A stretch of 64,000 nt of DNA from Craspedostauros australis. Taxonomy: Eukaryota > Bacillariophyta > Bacillariophyceae > Mastogloiales > Achnanthaceae. The stretch covers positions 124,001-188,000 of the forward strand of contig JAMXDE010000052.1 in the NCBI GenBank assembly GCA_026770025.1, in the 5' to 3' direction. Below the pieces are notes generated by a model. The model ran no database searches. It was not told the origin of the DNA and saw only the letters and a list, made by a program, of their open reading frames with translations. How positions within the stretch are numbered: the first letter of the stretch is position 1; every line of letters begins with the position of its first letter. The translations under genes and the position numbers were made by a program. Shown here piece by piece: positions 42,197 through 52,608 of this stretch.

Positions 42197-44904
42197 CTTT
42201 GCTGTTGTCTTCGTCGCCGTCGTGAGACTGTTTGGTTCTGCAAGGCGGGCGCATTTGTAGATGTGCATGTATGCGTACGTGCCGCAAGAATGGGTTGGTA
42301 CGGATCACGTATGGGTTGAGATTGGCAATGCGAGCACCATGCGTAAGTTCGGCGGCGAGTTTCGTCCCACGAAGAACGGCAACGATTGTGAGTGTTGCAG
42401 TGATGTGTTCGTTTGTGTGCGCAGAATTGTTGGTGTGTGGAACGACGCGAGACGTGGTGACAAGCATCGACAACGACGGCAATCAATGAAGATCAAAGAT
42501 ATCCATCAATCGACACAACATCGTGAAGATTCGATCACGTCAAGATTGTGCACACAGGAGGCATCAGTTGCGCGTGCGAAGGGAAGGGGAGAGAAGGAAC
42601 CATGGTTATGGCAAAGAGCAGCATGAGTTAATTCGGCTTGGACGAGGTGTGGGATTTGAACACCGGAATGTGAAGCAGCGCGTGTTTGGCATTGGCATGA
42701 CACGAGGCATCCTGAACGAGATTGTGGTCACCGACAAGGGCCGCAGCATCGCTGCATAACGATCTGCGAAGATTGACTGGAATGCAGGCATGGTGCTCGT
42801 ACTCGCAGGTATCTTGCATCTCAACCGCTGGTGCGTGCTGCCGTTTCATCAGTGTTGCTGCATCATCTGCGACACTATCCGCGGTTCGTGTGCGTCTTGA
42901 CGTCGGTTTTGCAAAATTACTGCAGTCTCCGTTGTACAGGTACGAGTCTGTGCATGTGCGTTGTCGATTCTTCCTCTTGCATTAGCCAGGCTTCCATCCC
43001 CCTTTCTTCATGATGTGCACGTACCTTTCGAGTTGTTTTGCTTCGTTGCGGCCTCAAAGGGGTTTGTCGTCTCCTTCCAACGCCTGCTGGTTGTTAGTTG
43101 ATTGCTGAATGCTGATTGCTGATTGCTGGCGTTTCCAATCTGATGATTGAATTGTTTTGTGAGACTTTGGTGTCGATTTCGGAGACAACGAAGTGATTCC
43201 TGTGAATGTCGCGAGTGTGTTGTGTTCGATGCGCCATGAATGTGCGAGATGCAATGAGCCCGGTGGCGTGGGATGCGGCTGCAGCTACCGACACCACCAT
43301 CAATGGCAGAGCATGTCGACCGCATTGGTGCATCACACTACATCACACTACATCACACTGCATCACACGCACATGTCAACATGAGCGATGCTTGTCTCTA
43401 CTCCTCGGACGGGGAGCTGTCCACACACGAGGTTACGGTAATGCCTGCTGGTACCAAAACAGTCCACGATTTGCTCAGTGGTCGGTTGGCATTTGTTTGG
43501 AGGTTCGTTGTTTGTTTGGGGATTTTGGACAGTGCCTGGCGTTGCTGAACCTGCCGACGTCATGGTTGGTTCCGGTCCTCGGCGCAGATCTTCGACCTGG
43601 AAGGTTGGTGCGAAAGCCGGCAGTGCGTTGTGGTGAATCGGCGCTGCGGGTTGGCACAGCATGCACCCGCGCCCATACCTGTCATACAAAGAGGCGATCC
43701 TACCTGGCGATCCCCCCTGGCGATCCGCACAACACATCCCATGAAGAATCCATGAATAACCAGAATGCAGTGGACAAGAACGAGAAGCGATGAAGGGGAT
43801 GAGCGATGGGTGATAGGAGACCGTCGTCAATCGCCTATGCTTTTCCTCGCTGTGGGCATGTCTGAATGTTGCCAGCCTCATGGTCAGCGCCTTTTATGTT
43901 TGAGAAGACACCCAAGAGTTCTGTTCTTTCTCTTGCGGGCGGGTCCTTCCAACACTTAGACGGATTTCAAGTTCGCCTCAAGGCGTCCAAAAGGAAGTCC
44001 TTGCAACCAGCAGCAGGGCGATGCTGTTGCGACAAACCAAAGACAGAAGGCTTCCGCTTCTTCAATTTGACGCCAATGTTCGCTCACCACACGTCCAACA
44101 TAATGGAGTCCTCGTGGAGACTTCGTTGATGCAGAAGCTCTGAGTGTTGCCAACACAGGGTGAAGCAGAGGATTGGCCAGCTGGTTGGTGCTTGTTGGTA
44201 TCCAGAGATTGCACGCTTCGTTTTGGGTGATGGATCTTTTGATGGGAGTGTGGATGTGTGCGATCTCTTGTGCAGAGTCATAATTCGCTACGAGTCGACG
44301 CCGAAACGTGCTTCTCGTTAAATCTCTCCCAATAGAGACTTGCGGAAGCCCAAGAGCAGTTTCCCAAAATGACACGCACTGTGACTATCAATAACGTCTA
44401 GCACGAACGTCCTGAAAGATGACCAATGGCATCAATCGTGACCTGCAATGTGGATCAAGGTGGTAGTCGAAGTTCCTCTAAAGAACAGACTACTTCCACT
44501 TAGTGTGTCCAGTGTCGCACCATGAAATTGCTTTTTGCGCGTCAATTATGGCGCGAAACCCTTCACCTACAAATACGTAAATACCCCTTTTACCGCCGTC
44601 TCCCACTCTCATTCATGAATTATTGCGGACTCAAATCCCACTTAATTCACTGAATTCAATGCACTCCAGGAACTATATGCTCCTCTGAACCCTTGTGTTA
44701 CAGCTAATCTCGATTCCATTGTCAGCCATACCAGCTAACAACTCCACATGACGACGACAAGGAGATCCACCCTGCTTCAACACAAGCAGGGAATCCAACT
44801 ACAATTCCCGTTGCTTGACAACCTGTGTTCTCAACTACAACCTCAATCAAGATGTCAAGACTTTGTACTTGAATGTAGAACAACTATGACAGATAGTGGA
44901 GAAA

Positions 44905-44926
44905 GAGAGAGAGAGAGAGAGAGAGG
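44905..44926. repeat. (GA)n microsatellite
   Basis: An uninterrupted run of GA dinucleotides. Confidence 0.9.
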
Positions 44927-45318
44927 GCTTGTCCGTTCTCAGCACTGAACCTCTGATGGTCAGTGCAGAGCCGCACTATCCAATTGAACATCGTTTCTTC
45001 ATCCTACATCTCAAACTGATCGACTCACAATGCAGACTATTCAATAGAACAAATAGCACAACTCAAGATCAGCACAACCATTCTAATCTACTCATTGTCA
45101 CCTACAACTATTGTTGGCAAGTTCCGTGATTGGAAGCCTACGATCGTGGAAGACGGTGTTGGTTGATAGTCGTTCTGTTTGCTATTTCAGTAGTTGAGCA
45201 CTCTGATCCTCTCGGTGTCCGTTCTCTTGCCCAATGCTCTCAGCACGTTTGTCTGTTTCGTAGATTGGGTCTCTGACTATGAGTCTGTACGTGAGATGCT
45301 CTCTCGCTGCTATCGTAT

Positions 45319-45344
45319 TCTCTCTCTCTCTCTCTCTCTCTCTC
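45319..45344. repeat. (TC)n microsatellite
   Basis: A run of about 13 TC dinucleotides, in opposite orientation to the GA run 400 bp to the left. The flanks are not complementary. Confidence 0.9.
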
Positions 45345-46064
45345 AATATTTTGTGTTCATGTTACACGATACTCCGTGTTCGATGCATACTCCACACTCG
45401 ACACTTCGTTTGTTCACTGCTGGTCCCTACTCCACGATTACTCACCACTTGAACTCCTCTTCATGTATCCATGATCTTGATGCCCTTCGGTCATCAAATC
45501 TTTACCTTCTGCTCCTGACATGGAGACAGATGTCGACGTGGTGACACGATGACATCCTGTCAACGTCAGTAGGCGTCCTTCTGCTCTCCAGATGTCATGT
45601 TCCATCGATGATGCAATGGTCTGTCAGACGATATCGTCATCTGGGGTTTAGTTGGGAGGTACCTCGAGCTTCGCTCGATACCATACGTTTCCATTGATGG
45701 ATGGACGGACGATGTTCTAATTCTCTCAGAAATCGTCGATTGAAAATTTCCTCCAGAAATTCTGTTCATTTTTGTGTGTTCCATTTCCACTGTAGTTCTG
45801 ACGAATCACAGCATACTATCGACACGAATGTAGTTTTACCGTCCAAGTGCGTATGAGAGAATAACAGGTGAACAATGCACATATACACGTACATCTCAAC
45901 ATATACTCACATGTACATCTCGACAGCTCTGAGCGGAATGCGGAATTCCTGTAACATCTGTGACGTCTGGCCTATGTGATCTTGTTTGCTATTCTGATGT
46001 TCTGTCCCACTATACTATACTCCACTGCACTCCAGTCTACTCCACTCGACACCACATTCATCAT

Positions 46065-47201
46065 TCAACGCTCATCCGCCAACGGGTAGCACGTGCGACA
46101 GTGCGCTCGCGCGAATTCCGCATCGACCGTTTGGGATTCGACCTCGCGCCGTGACCAGTGTGGCCCATCCGAACATCCACGCACAAAGTCGGGCCGCACC
46201 ACCTTGTACTTGTCAACGAGCCACGCATCGTCATCGATACGGATCACGATGCCTTCCACAGTGCCGCCGTCCGTTCGAAATTGGGATGCAGTCTGCAGTA
46301 ATTGCAGTAACTGTTCGTGCGCATTGCACAATCGCCCGCGCCACATGATGGGCGGCACCGGAATCTGCGTGCCTTGCAGCAACGTGTGAAATGTGCGACG
46401 CGAGACGAATTTCCGTGCCACCGTGTCATACAAATCGAATGCCACGAACCATCCCGGCAACGTCTTGTACGCTAACGAATGCCGCGCCGCCATCCATTCG
46501 CCGTACAGAATACAGTGGCCGTCGCCCAGAATGCGAAATAGCGCTTCCCGATGCAAGGCCAGCCATTGCGTCAATCGCGAATATTGTGCATGTTCGCCGT
46601 GCGTGATGTAATGACCGCGATTTTGGACGTAAATCTTGTGCGAGTAGGGACATATGCGGATGCCCAAATTGGAGCCGTCGATCTTCTCCTCGATGATGAC
46701 GTCGCCGGCCGACGCCAGAACAGGTGCCATATCACTGAGCACGAGATCGTCGCGCGTCGTGGCCGTGCCGCCCGTATCGAAGAGGTGCGTCGTGCGCGGG
46801 TATTTGAGCAGCGGCGGGATGGGAATTTGCGATGGATGATGTTCATAGCAGATCTTGAGCAGATCGTGCGCCGCCTTGGTTTCGCGTGATTGCAACGTCG
46901 ACGCGCGTTGCAGATGCGGGATGGCATCGAGGGTGCGGTGCATATGGAAGTACGCGCAGCCGATGAATGCGTGCAGCGATGCGGCGTGTTGCGATTGCGT
47001 CGATGATGTGTCAGCTTGCAGCGTCGTGAGCGCATGATGCAACAGTTCGGGGAACGCTCGTTTGCGTCCCAGCTGTCTGCATTGGCGCAGGGCGACGGTG
47101 ATCGCGTCGTCTGCATCTGTTGGTGGTGTCTGTGGCGTTGTCGTTGCGATATCAGGATCGTCGCACGTCGCGGCTTCCGAAACGACTGATGGGCCCGACA
47201 T
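46065..47201 (-). CDS. RNA ligase-like protein (nucleotidyltransferase superfamily) with helical N-terminus
   Basis: It has 378 codons and the motifs of covalent nucleotidyltransferases in order. Motif I is EEKIDGSNLG (residues 171-180, adenylated Lys 173). Motif III is ILYGEW (231-236), IIIa is WFVAFDLYD (251-259), IV is EGIVIRID (316-323) and V is KYKVVRPDF (331-339). The set fits the Rnl2/DRB0094-like RNA ligase domain. Such enzymes attach AMP to Lys and seal RNA nicks; substrate choice cannot be told here. Residues 35-125 look like paired helices with TPR-like character (LLHHALTTLQADTS..., AFIGCAYFHMHRTLDAIPHLQRA), perhaps a partner-binding module. Cys-x-x-Cys occurs near the end (CRTC). 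No targeting peptide is obvious. No intron is needed to keep the frame. Confidence 0.85.
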   Translation of the reverse strand: MSGPSVVSEAATCDDPDIATTTPQTPPTDADDAITVALRQCRQLGRKRAFPELLHHALTTLQADTSSTQSQHAASLHAFIGCAYFHMHRTLDAIPHLQRASTLQSRETKAAHDLLKICYEHHPSQIPIPPLLKYPRTTHLFDTGGTATTRDDLVLSDMAPVLASAGDVIIEEKIDGSNLGIRICPYSHKIYVQNRGHYITHGEHAQYSRLTQWLALHREALFRILGDGHCILYGEWMAARHSLAYKTLPGWFVAFDLYDTVARKFVSRRTFHTLLQGTQIPVPPIMWRGRLCNAHEQLLQLLQTASQFRTDGGTVEGIVIRIDDDAWLVDKYKVVRPDFVRGCSDGPHWSRREVESQTVDAEFARAHCRTCYPLADER

Positions 47202-47899
47202 GTGATGCTCTCGACTTCTTGAATTGTTGGTGTCTCTTGTGTCTGTGTCCTGATGCCAATGTATGATGATGTTCTATTCTATTATATGATGTTGCATTAT
47301 AGAATATGAGACGCATGTGTGCAGACAACGATCCCGAAAGCACAAACCATCATCTTGGTTGATGCTCATTCATGTTGTGTTGTTTTGTTTTGTGTTGATG
47401 GGTGCTCAGTCGTGCACAAGAGTTTCCCGCACGACTGAATCGATAGATCGTGTGTGCGATGACGTCGCGTTTCAATCGTGTATTGATCAATGATTCGATT
47501 TCTCCAAACGTGTACGTTCCATTCGATTCGCTGGAACAAAGCCATCACGACAAAATGGCACGATGATTGGTCGCTCACGCTGACGACCACATCATGCGGA
47601 GATGAGGGCGCAGCGAGTAGTCGCACGCGCAGTCGTATCCAAGGAGAGGGATGCGATGGTCATGCGATGCCAACCACATCCACAGCCTCAATCTCCATCG
47701 ACATCCAAGAACAGGTCATAAACAAGAGTCAGCAGCCAAACAACAACGACCAGGAAGCAAGAAGTAAGCAAGAAGTAAGCAAGAAGTAAGCAAGCACCAT
47801 ACCTACCAACAGCCACTCGATCAAGACCACCCAGCAAACCAACACCATCATACCGCACACACAGAGTCCAATCAAGAGAGAAGAAGAGAGAGAGAAGCC
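47202..47899. other. Divergent promoter region
   Basis: About 700 bp between two divergently oriented genes (RNA ligase-like, minus; Asn-rich protein, plus). A short near-repeat aagtaagcaag occurs at 47761-47793. No TATA-like or other element could be assigned with confidence. Confidence 0.5.
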
Positions 47900-50668
47900 A
47901 TGGGGGAAGATTCAGCCCCCACACCATCCACGTTGACGCCCAGTCAGGCTGTCACTTCTTCAACTGGGAACAGCAGCAACTCCAATGGCAACTCCAATGG
48001 CAACAATGGCAACAATGGCAATCAGCGTCGCAACAACAACAATAGCCGACGCAGGAATCGAAACAGGCGGAACAACAACAACAACGGCAACAACGGTAAT
48101 ATCAACAACAATACGACAAGCACAGAGTCCCAGGAAAGCAACAATGGCAACAATGGCAACCAGAATTCCAGTGATGCTCAGTCACAGGAAGTGGACAATG
48201 ACGCCAGGAAAGCGAAGAACAATCGCAATCGAGGACGACGCAATCGTCGTGGAGCCAACAATCAAGATGGCAATGATAACAATGATAACAACACCAACAA
48301 CAACAGCAACAACAGCAACAACAACAACAACAATAACAACAATCGAAAGAAAAAGAACAAAAACAAGAAGAAAAAGCCAAGAGGTGACCCCAACAAGCTG
48401 TATCCCTGGCGCAAGCTCATTCCAGAAGGCACGGTGGATCCCATCACCCTCGAGGAGCTCGATACGATGACCTATCCACCCTTTGCTCTCGTTGCATCAG
48501 CACCCTACGATCCCGTTCCGGAATGGCCCATTCCTGACATTGATCAATCCGACGTGCAGCCTGCTGCCAGCAAGGCCGAGCCCACCATGACGCAAGAGGA
48601 ATTGGATGCGTTGAATCAACAGCGATTGATGGAGCAATGGGCCGGAACCAAGGTCGCCGCCACTCCCAACGAAAATGACGACAATAACATTGACGACAAC
48701 GAGGAAGCCAACCTCCCGCTCAGCAAACGTTCCGTCAACCTCTATGACGGCCGCGCCCTCGCCATCTACCTCGTCTCGCAGCTCCAATTCATCGACCCCC
48801 TCAATCGACGCGATCTCAATCGTGACGAGATCCGCAACCTCGATGCCTACCTGCGTCGTCATGGTCTGTCCGATGCCGCCTCCGTCACGGAAGCCTACGA
48901 TGCCAAAGGCGTCACGCTCAGTACGGCCGGTGCAGCGGCTGCCACGGCGCAAGGACGTGCCGAGTTGTTGCAGCAGACGGCGCAGACGTTGCTCAATTCC
49001 CTCTTCAGTGGTTCCGGCGTGTCTGACGCAACGCAGCCCACCATGAATGCTCTGCAAGCGCAGTATGCGGCCATGCAACAGCAAGAGACTCAGTCGCCGC
49101 GGCGGCAACCACAGCGGCAGGATCCATCCGATGGCGGCGGCGTCTTCGCATCGGACGATGGCGGTCTCATGATCATTGACGATAACGAAAATCCCAACAT
49201 GCGTGGTGGTGCTGCGTCCTTTCCTGCACCGTCGCCACTTACCTTGAATCCCAACGCCGCCACGTTCCGTCCGCCGGGCAGTCTCACGTATTCTGCCAGC
49301 CACATCCGATCGCGGTACGGATCCGGCATCGTGCCATCGTCCATTGCCGCCGCGAGCTTTCCGGCCTTGCAGGCGTCGGCTCCACCGCGCGCTGCTTCAC
49401 CTCCCGCCGTTGCCGTCAACACCAAGAAGGCACCGCCATCCAGCGGCAAACCATCCAAGACGTTGTCGCGCATCACGGGCGCCGTGCGCAAGACGAAACC
49501 GCAAGAACAGCGACGGCAGTGGGAGGCACGTGAAGCGGCACGGCGCAAGGCCATGATGACCAACTTGAGCTTCGGTGTCGACGCACCGGCCGCCATCGTG
49601 GCTGCGAATGAGCAGCAGCAGCTGGCCTCGAGCGCGTCCCTCATGACGGCACCGCAGGCCGTCACACCATCCGACGACAAATTGCAACGCAACCGCAATC
49701 TGGCCGAAGCCTTGGGCGTGCAACCCGCCACGATGCGCCAGCAGAATCTCAACGCCGGTTGGGCCCGCACGGCCGGTGCCGACGGACGCATCGCGTTGGA
49801 TGAATTCGGCAACGAACTCAATGCCGCCATCTATCCGCAGGCTCTCATCATGTCCGCCATCGATCGCATGCCGCTGTTGTTGAAGATCGAAAAGAAGTGG
49901 AAGACCTTCCTGGCCGACGACAAGGCAGCCAGCGTGCCCCTCAGCTACATGGACCGCAAAGCGCGAACCTTCACGCATCAGTACTCCGACTTTTGGAGGC
50001 TGCATACGGAATCCTTCGACGCCGAACCCAAACGGTACATCCATTGCGTCAAATTGGCCGAGACGTGTACGCCGCAACCGCTGTTGTCGTACGTGGCGCG
50101 CACATGGCGGCCCGGTGTCACGCCGACGCTCGAATCGGTCGCGGCTGCCAAGGCCTTCAAGGAACAGGCGTTAGATCATACGTCGCAGCAGACGGCGGGG
50201 CAATCCACGACGTCGCAGAGCAAACCGGCGCGCGTTGCCGAAGTCTCTATCGGTGTCGATTTGGCCAACGTCTCCATCGCGGAGACACCGCCGACCGTCA
50301 TCGTGCCGCCCACGCACGAAGCCCTGGGCGGACGATTCGATGTGGATGCCGCCGAACGTCCCAAATTGGAATTGGCCAAACGCACGATTCCCCTCGAACT
50401 GCCACCAGCCGACGATGAGGAGGATCCAGCTTACAGCATTGAGACGATTCGCAAGGAACGCATGGCCAAGCAATCGAAGAAGAATCAACGCGCGCAGATC
50501 AAGGCGGCGCAGAAGCAACGCGCCTTGCATGACGCGTTCGCCAGCGATAGCGACAACGAAAAGGACAGTGACGTACCCCTCAAAACGGCCGGCGACGACG
50601 ACAGTGACTGGGGCGACGCCGATGACGCATTCGAAGATGCTGATGATGCTTTCGTAACAACCTTTTAG
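47900..50668 (+). CDS. Asn-rich protein with U-box-like and R3H-like regions
   Basis: It has 922 codons. Residues 20-160 are low complexity, with Asn/Gly/Ser runs (AAC repeats) ending in a basic RKKKNKNKKKKPRG stretch. Residues about 162-200 (YPWRKLIPEGTVDPITLEEL, then TYPPFALV) and about 281-325 (LYDGRALAIYLVSQ, then FIDPLNRRDLNRDEI) together resemble a U-box/RING-like fold without zinc ligands, interrupted by an acidic insert. Residues about 657-725 (KIEKKWKTFLADDK, then YMDRKARTFTHQYSDFWRL and SFDAEPKRYIHCVK) resemble an R3H-type nucleic-acid-binding region. The C-terminus is charged and ends acidic (DDDSDWGDADDAFEDADDAF). An RNA-associated ubiquitin-type factor is possible but unproven. 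Its stop overlaps the stop of the opposite glycosyltransferase gene. Confidence 0.75.
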   Translation: MGEDSAPTPSTLTPSQAVTSSTGNSSNSNGNSNGNNGNNGNQRRNNNNSRRRNRNRRNNNNNGNNGNINNNTTSTESQESNNGNNGNQNSSDAQSQEVDNDARKAKNNRNRGRRNRRGANNQDGNDNNDNNTNNNSNNSNNNNNNNNNRKKKNKNKKKKPRGDPNKLYPWRKLIPEGTVDPITLEELDTMTYPPFALVASAPYDPVPEWPIPDIDQSDVQPAASKAEPTMTQEELDALNQQRLMEQWAGTKVAATPNENDDNNIDDNEEANLPLSKRSVNLYDGRALAIYLVSQLQFIDPLNRRDLNRDEIRNLDAYLRRHGLSDAASVTEAYDAKGVTLSTAGAAAATAQGRAELLQQTAQTLLNSLFSGSGVSDATQPTMNALQAQYAAMQQQETQSPRRQPQRQDPSDGGGVFASDDGGLMIIDDNENPNMRGGAASFPAPSPLTLNPNAATFRPPGSLTYSASHIRSRYGSGIVPSSIAAASFPALQASAPPRAASPPAVAVNTKKAPPSSGKPSKTLSRITGAVRKTKPQEQRRQWEAREAARRKAMMTNLSFGVDAPAAIVAANEQQQLASSASLMTAPQAVTPSDDKLQRNRNLAEALGVQPATMRQQNLNAGWARTAGADGRIALDEFGNELNAAIYPQALIMSAIDRMPLLLKIEKKWKTFLADDKAASVPLSYMDRKARTFTHQYSDFWRLHTESFDAEPKRYIHCVKLAETCTPQPLLSYVARTWRPGVTPTLESVAAAKAFKEQALDHTSQQTAGQSTTSQSKPARVAEVSIGVDLANVSIAETPPTVIVPPTHEALGGRFDVDAAERPKLELAKRTIPLELPPADDEEDPAYSIETIRKERMAKQSKKNQRAQIKAAQKQRALHDAFASDSDNEKDSDVPLKTAGDDDSDWGDADDAFEDADDAFVTTF

Positions 50669-51849
50669 AACACGCTTAGAGTTGAACACAACGAGTCCAC
50701 GCAAGAGCTTTCCACGATGAATTGCGTCCAATTCCAGGACAGATGAATGTAGTAGTTGGCCATGCCCCACGTATGCTGCTGCTTCAAATAAGCATGATCC
50801 GATGCGAAGACGTTCTCCTTGGATTTGCCACCCCCGTTGAAATGCAGCATCGCGACACCATCGGGTCGGCTCTGTTGCAACGGCGCGTTCCACAATTTGG
50901 CCAACGATACGTCGTAGGCGAGTGGCAAGGCGCCCACCATGGTCGGATGCTGATGTTGATACAGCCGCAGCAACAATTGATCGTTGGGCACGTTGTCCAA
51001 CCGATCGGACCACCGCGCCAGAGGACGTTGCGCCAAGATCGATTGCCAAAAGTCGGACAGTCGCGACGGAGTCAGGATCAGAAAGCCGGAACATTGAATT
51101 TCAGGACCCCACGCAAAGACGTGCTGATCTGTCGTGGAGATATATTGCCACAACCGATCCAACGGCGCCGTCACGACGACGTCCGTGTCCAGGTACAAGA
51201 CAGATGGCGCTTGCAGGACTTCATGACAGAACAACCGAAAGTACGAGCCCATCGTATGACCCAGCACGACCTGCTTCGGCACATCGGGAAAGACATTCTG
51301 CAACAGAAAGGCACGCCATGTGGCAACGTGCGGTTGAACGTTGTGCAATCGAATCGAGATGGCGGGCCGCGTGCGCCATGTTTTGAACTGCTGCAGGAAT
51401 GGCTGAATCCTATCGCAGGCCTGTTGCGTTGCCATGATGTGAATGACCAATGGCGCATGGACGGGCGCATTGAGCAGGACGCTCTTGAAGGAGATGTGGA
51501 ATTCGGCGAAGAAGCCGTCGTGTTTGCCGGCGAGGCCGTATAAGACGTGGACGGTAGTCGGGGTGTCCGTCTGATTGGTCGTAGCCGTGATGGATCGATG
51601 GCTGATGGTGGTCTCGCTGCTGATGGGCTGATTGATGGGCTGATCGATGGAGGGATGATTGGCGGGATCGGCACTCATACTAATACCGTGGCCAACTTCA
51701 CGTGAGAGCAGGATAAAGTTGAAGGCGACGGAAAGGCAAAGGACTGCCCATCGAAGGATGCTGATCCCGCTGACATTCCTGCAGACAGAGAACCTTCTCG
51801 TCCTCCCACTGTCCCTCCCATCGTTCATTGCATGGGTATTCTTCATCAT
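50665..51849 (-). CDS. GT8-family type II membrane glycosyltransferase
   Basis: It has 394 codons from ATG 51847-51849. A short basic cytosolic tail is followed by one membrane segment (about residues 27-48, ISILRWAVLCLSVAFNFILL) and a Ser/Thr/Pro-rich stem, the layout of a Golgi type II enzyme. The catalytic part shows VHVLYGLAGKHDG, the metal-binding DxD motif in SVLYLDTDVVV (Asp 221 and 223), PNDQLLLRLY, and a C-terminal HFNGGGKSKENVF that fits the His-x-x-Gly-x-x-Lys motif of GT8. Known members transfer xylose, glucose or galactose from UDP-sugars; the donor cannot be told. It converges on the Asn-rich gene with a four-base overlap of the coding ends (50665-50668), so the two mRNAs must overlap. 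Confidence 0.85.
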   Translation of the reverse strand: MMKNTHAMNDGRDSGRTRRFSVCRNVSGISILRWAVLCLSVAFNFILLSREVGHGISMSADPANHPSIDQPINQPISSETTISHRSITATTNQTDTPTTVHVLYGLAGKHDGFFAEFHISFKSVLLNAPVHAPLVIHIMATQQACDRIQPFLQQFKTWRTRPAISIRLHNVQPHVATWRAFLLQNVFPDVPKQVVLGHTMGSYFRLFCHEVLQAPSVLYLDTDVVVTAPLDRLWQYISTTDQHVFAWGPEIQCSGFLILTPSRLSDFWQSILAQRPLARWSDRLDNVPNDQLLLRLYQHQHPTMVGALPLAYDVSLAKLWNAPLQQSRPDGVAMLHFNGGGKSKENVFASDHAYLKQQHTWGMANYYIHLSWNWTQFIVESSCVDSLCSTLSVF

Positions 51850-51854
51850 CCTCG

Positions 51855-51910
51855 ATGGATCAGCCTCAATGGATCAATCTGAATGGATCAGCCTCAATGG
51901 ATCACGCTTG
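51855..51910. repeat. 14-bp tandem repeat, four copies
   Basis: Units start at 51855, 51869, 51883 and 51897 (ATGGATCAGCCTCA with variants), just upstream of the glycosyltransferase start codon. A similar gatgggctgattgatgggctgatcgatg stretch lies within its coding region. Confidence 0.85.
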
Positions 51911-52608
51911 ATGATGAAGACGCACCACGAGATCACTGCGCCGGCTCCTTGACATCGTGATGGCAGCCCCGTCGCCTTCCTGAATTGCTCCTCTATAGGC
52001 AATGTACGACCTATGGATCTCAGCAAAGGTGTTGCACTGGGAATTGGAGCGCAAGTGTGGCAACATCACATCACATCACATCACATCATGATCGGTCGAT
52101 GGGTCATTTCGAGTTTGAGTATTTTTCAACCGCGTAATCGAGCGGTTATTGAAACGGTTAATTAACGTTACCTCATTATCGTGTTTCCACAACAACAGAA
52201 CAAACGAGAACCATTCATGGCGCAAAAACAACACACCAAAGTCGAAAGCGCAGACAACCGAACAACGACGATGACGATGATGACGATGATGACGACGATC
52301 GATGCGTCTCTCAGCGCCCACGCCATCTGTTGACAACGTGGTTTCCAGAACATACAGCCAGAAAACCAAACAGAACAAGCACTGCTCCATGACATTCAAC
52401 GACAACGACCTCGAGTGTGGTGCAGCGAAAAGGAGCGGCTGAGCGGCACACGAGTGAATCGAAAGGCATCTGACTCCGAACAGCAGCTCCCATTGTAGCG
52501 ATATTCCATTGCAGATCCTGTCCGGTCCACAAGTATTATGCGAGTATTCTGAGATACGATTAGTAGGTCGAATACGAGTAACCAAGGGGATTGATAGTCA
52601 TACACACC
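51911..52608. other. Divergent promoter region between glycosyltransferase and permease
   Basis: Contains a CATCA/CACAT pentamer run at about 52063-52088. No reading frame is supported. It should hold both promoters. Confidence 0.5.

Larger units (their letters stand above)
42197..46064. other. Long spacer, 3.9 kb, no supported gene
   Basis: The left end should hold the promoter of the interrupted Cys-rich gene. Reading frames such as 42261-42626 plus and 43363-43881 minus show no recognisable protein. It contains short direct repeats (catcacacta near 43330-43370; acatgtacatctc near 45890-45925) and two dinucleotide runs. Confidence 0.5.

Noticed and set aside
44900-45345. GA run and TC run as arms of a long inverted repeat
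   Set aside because: The flanking sequences are not complementary; they are separate microsatellites.
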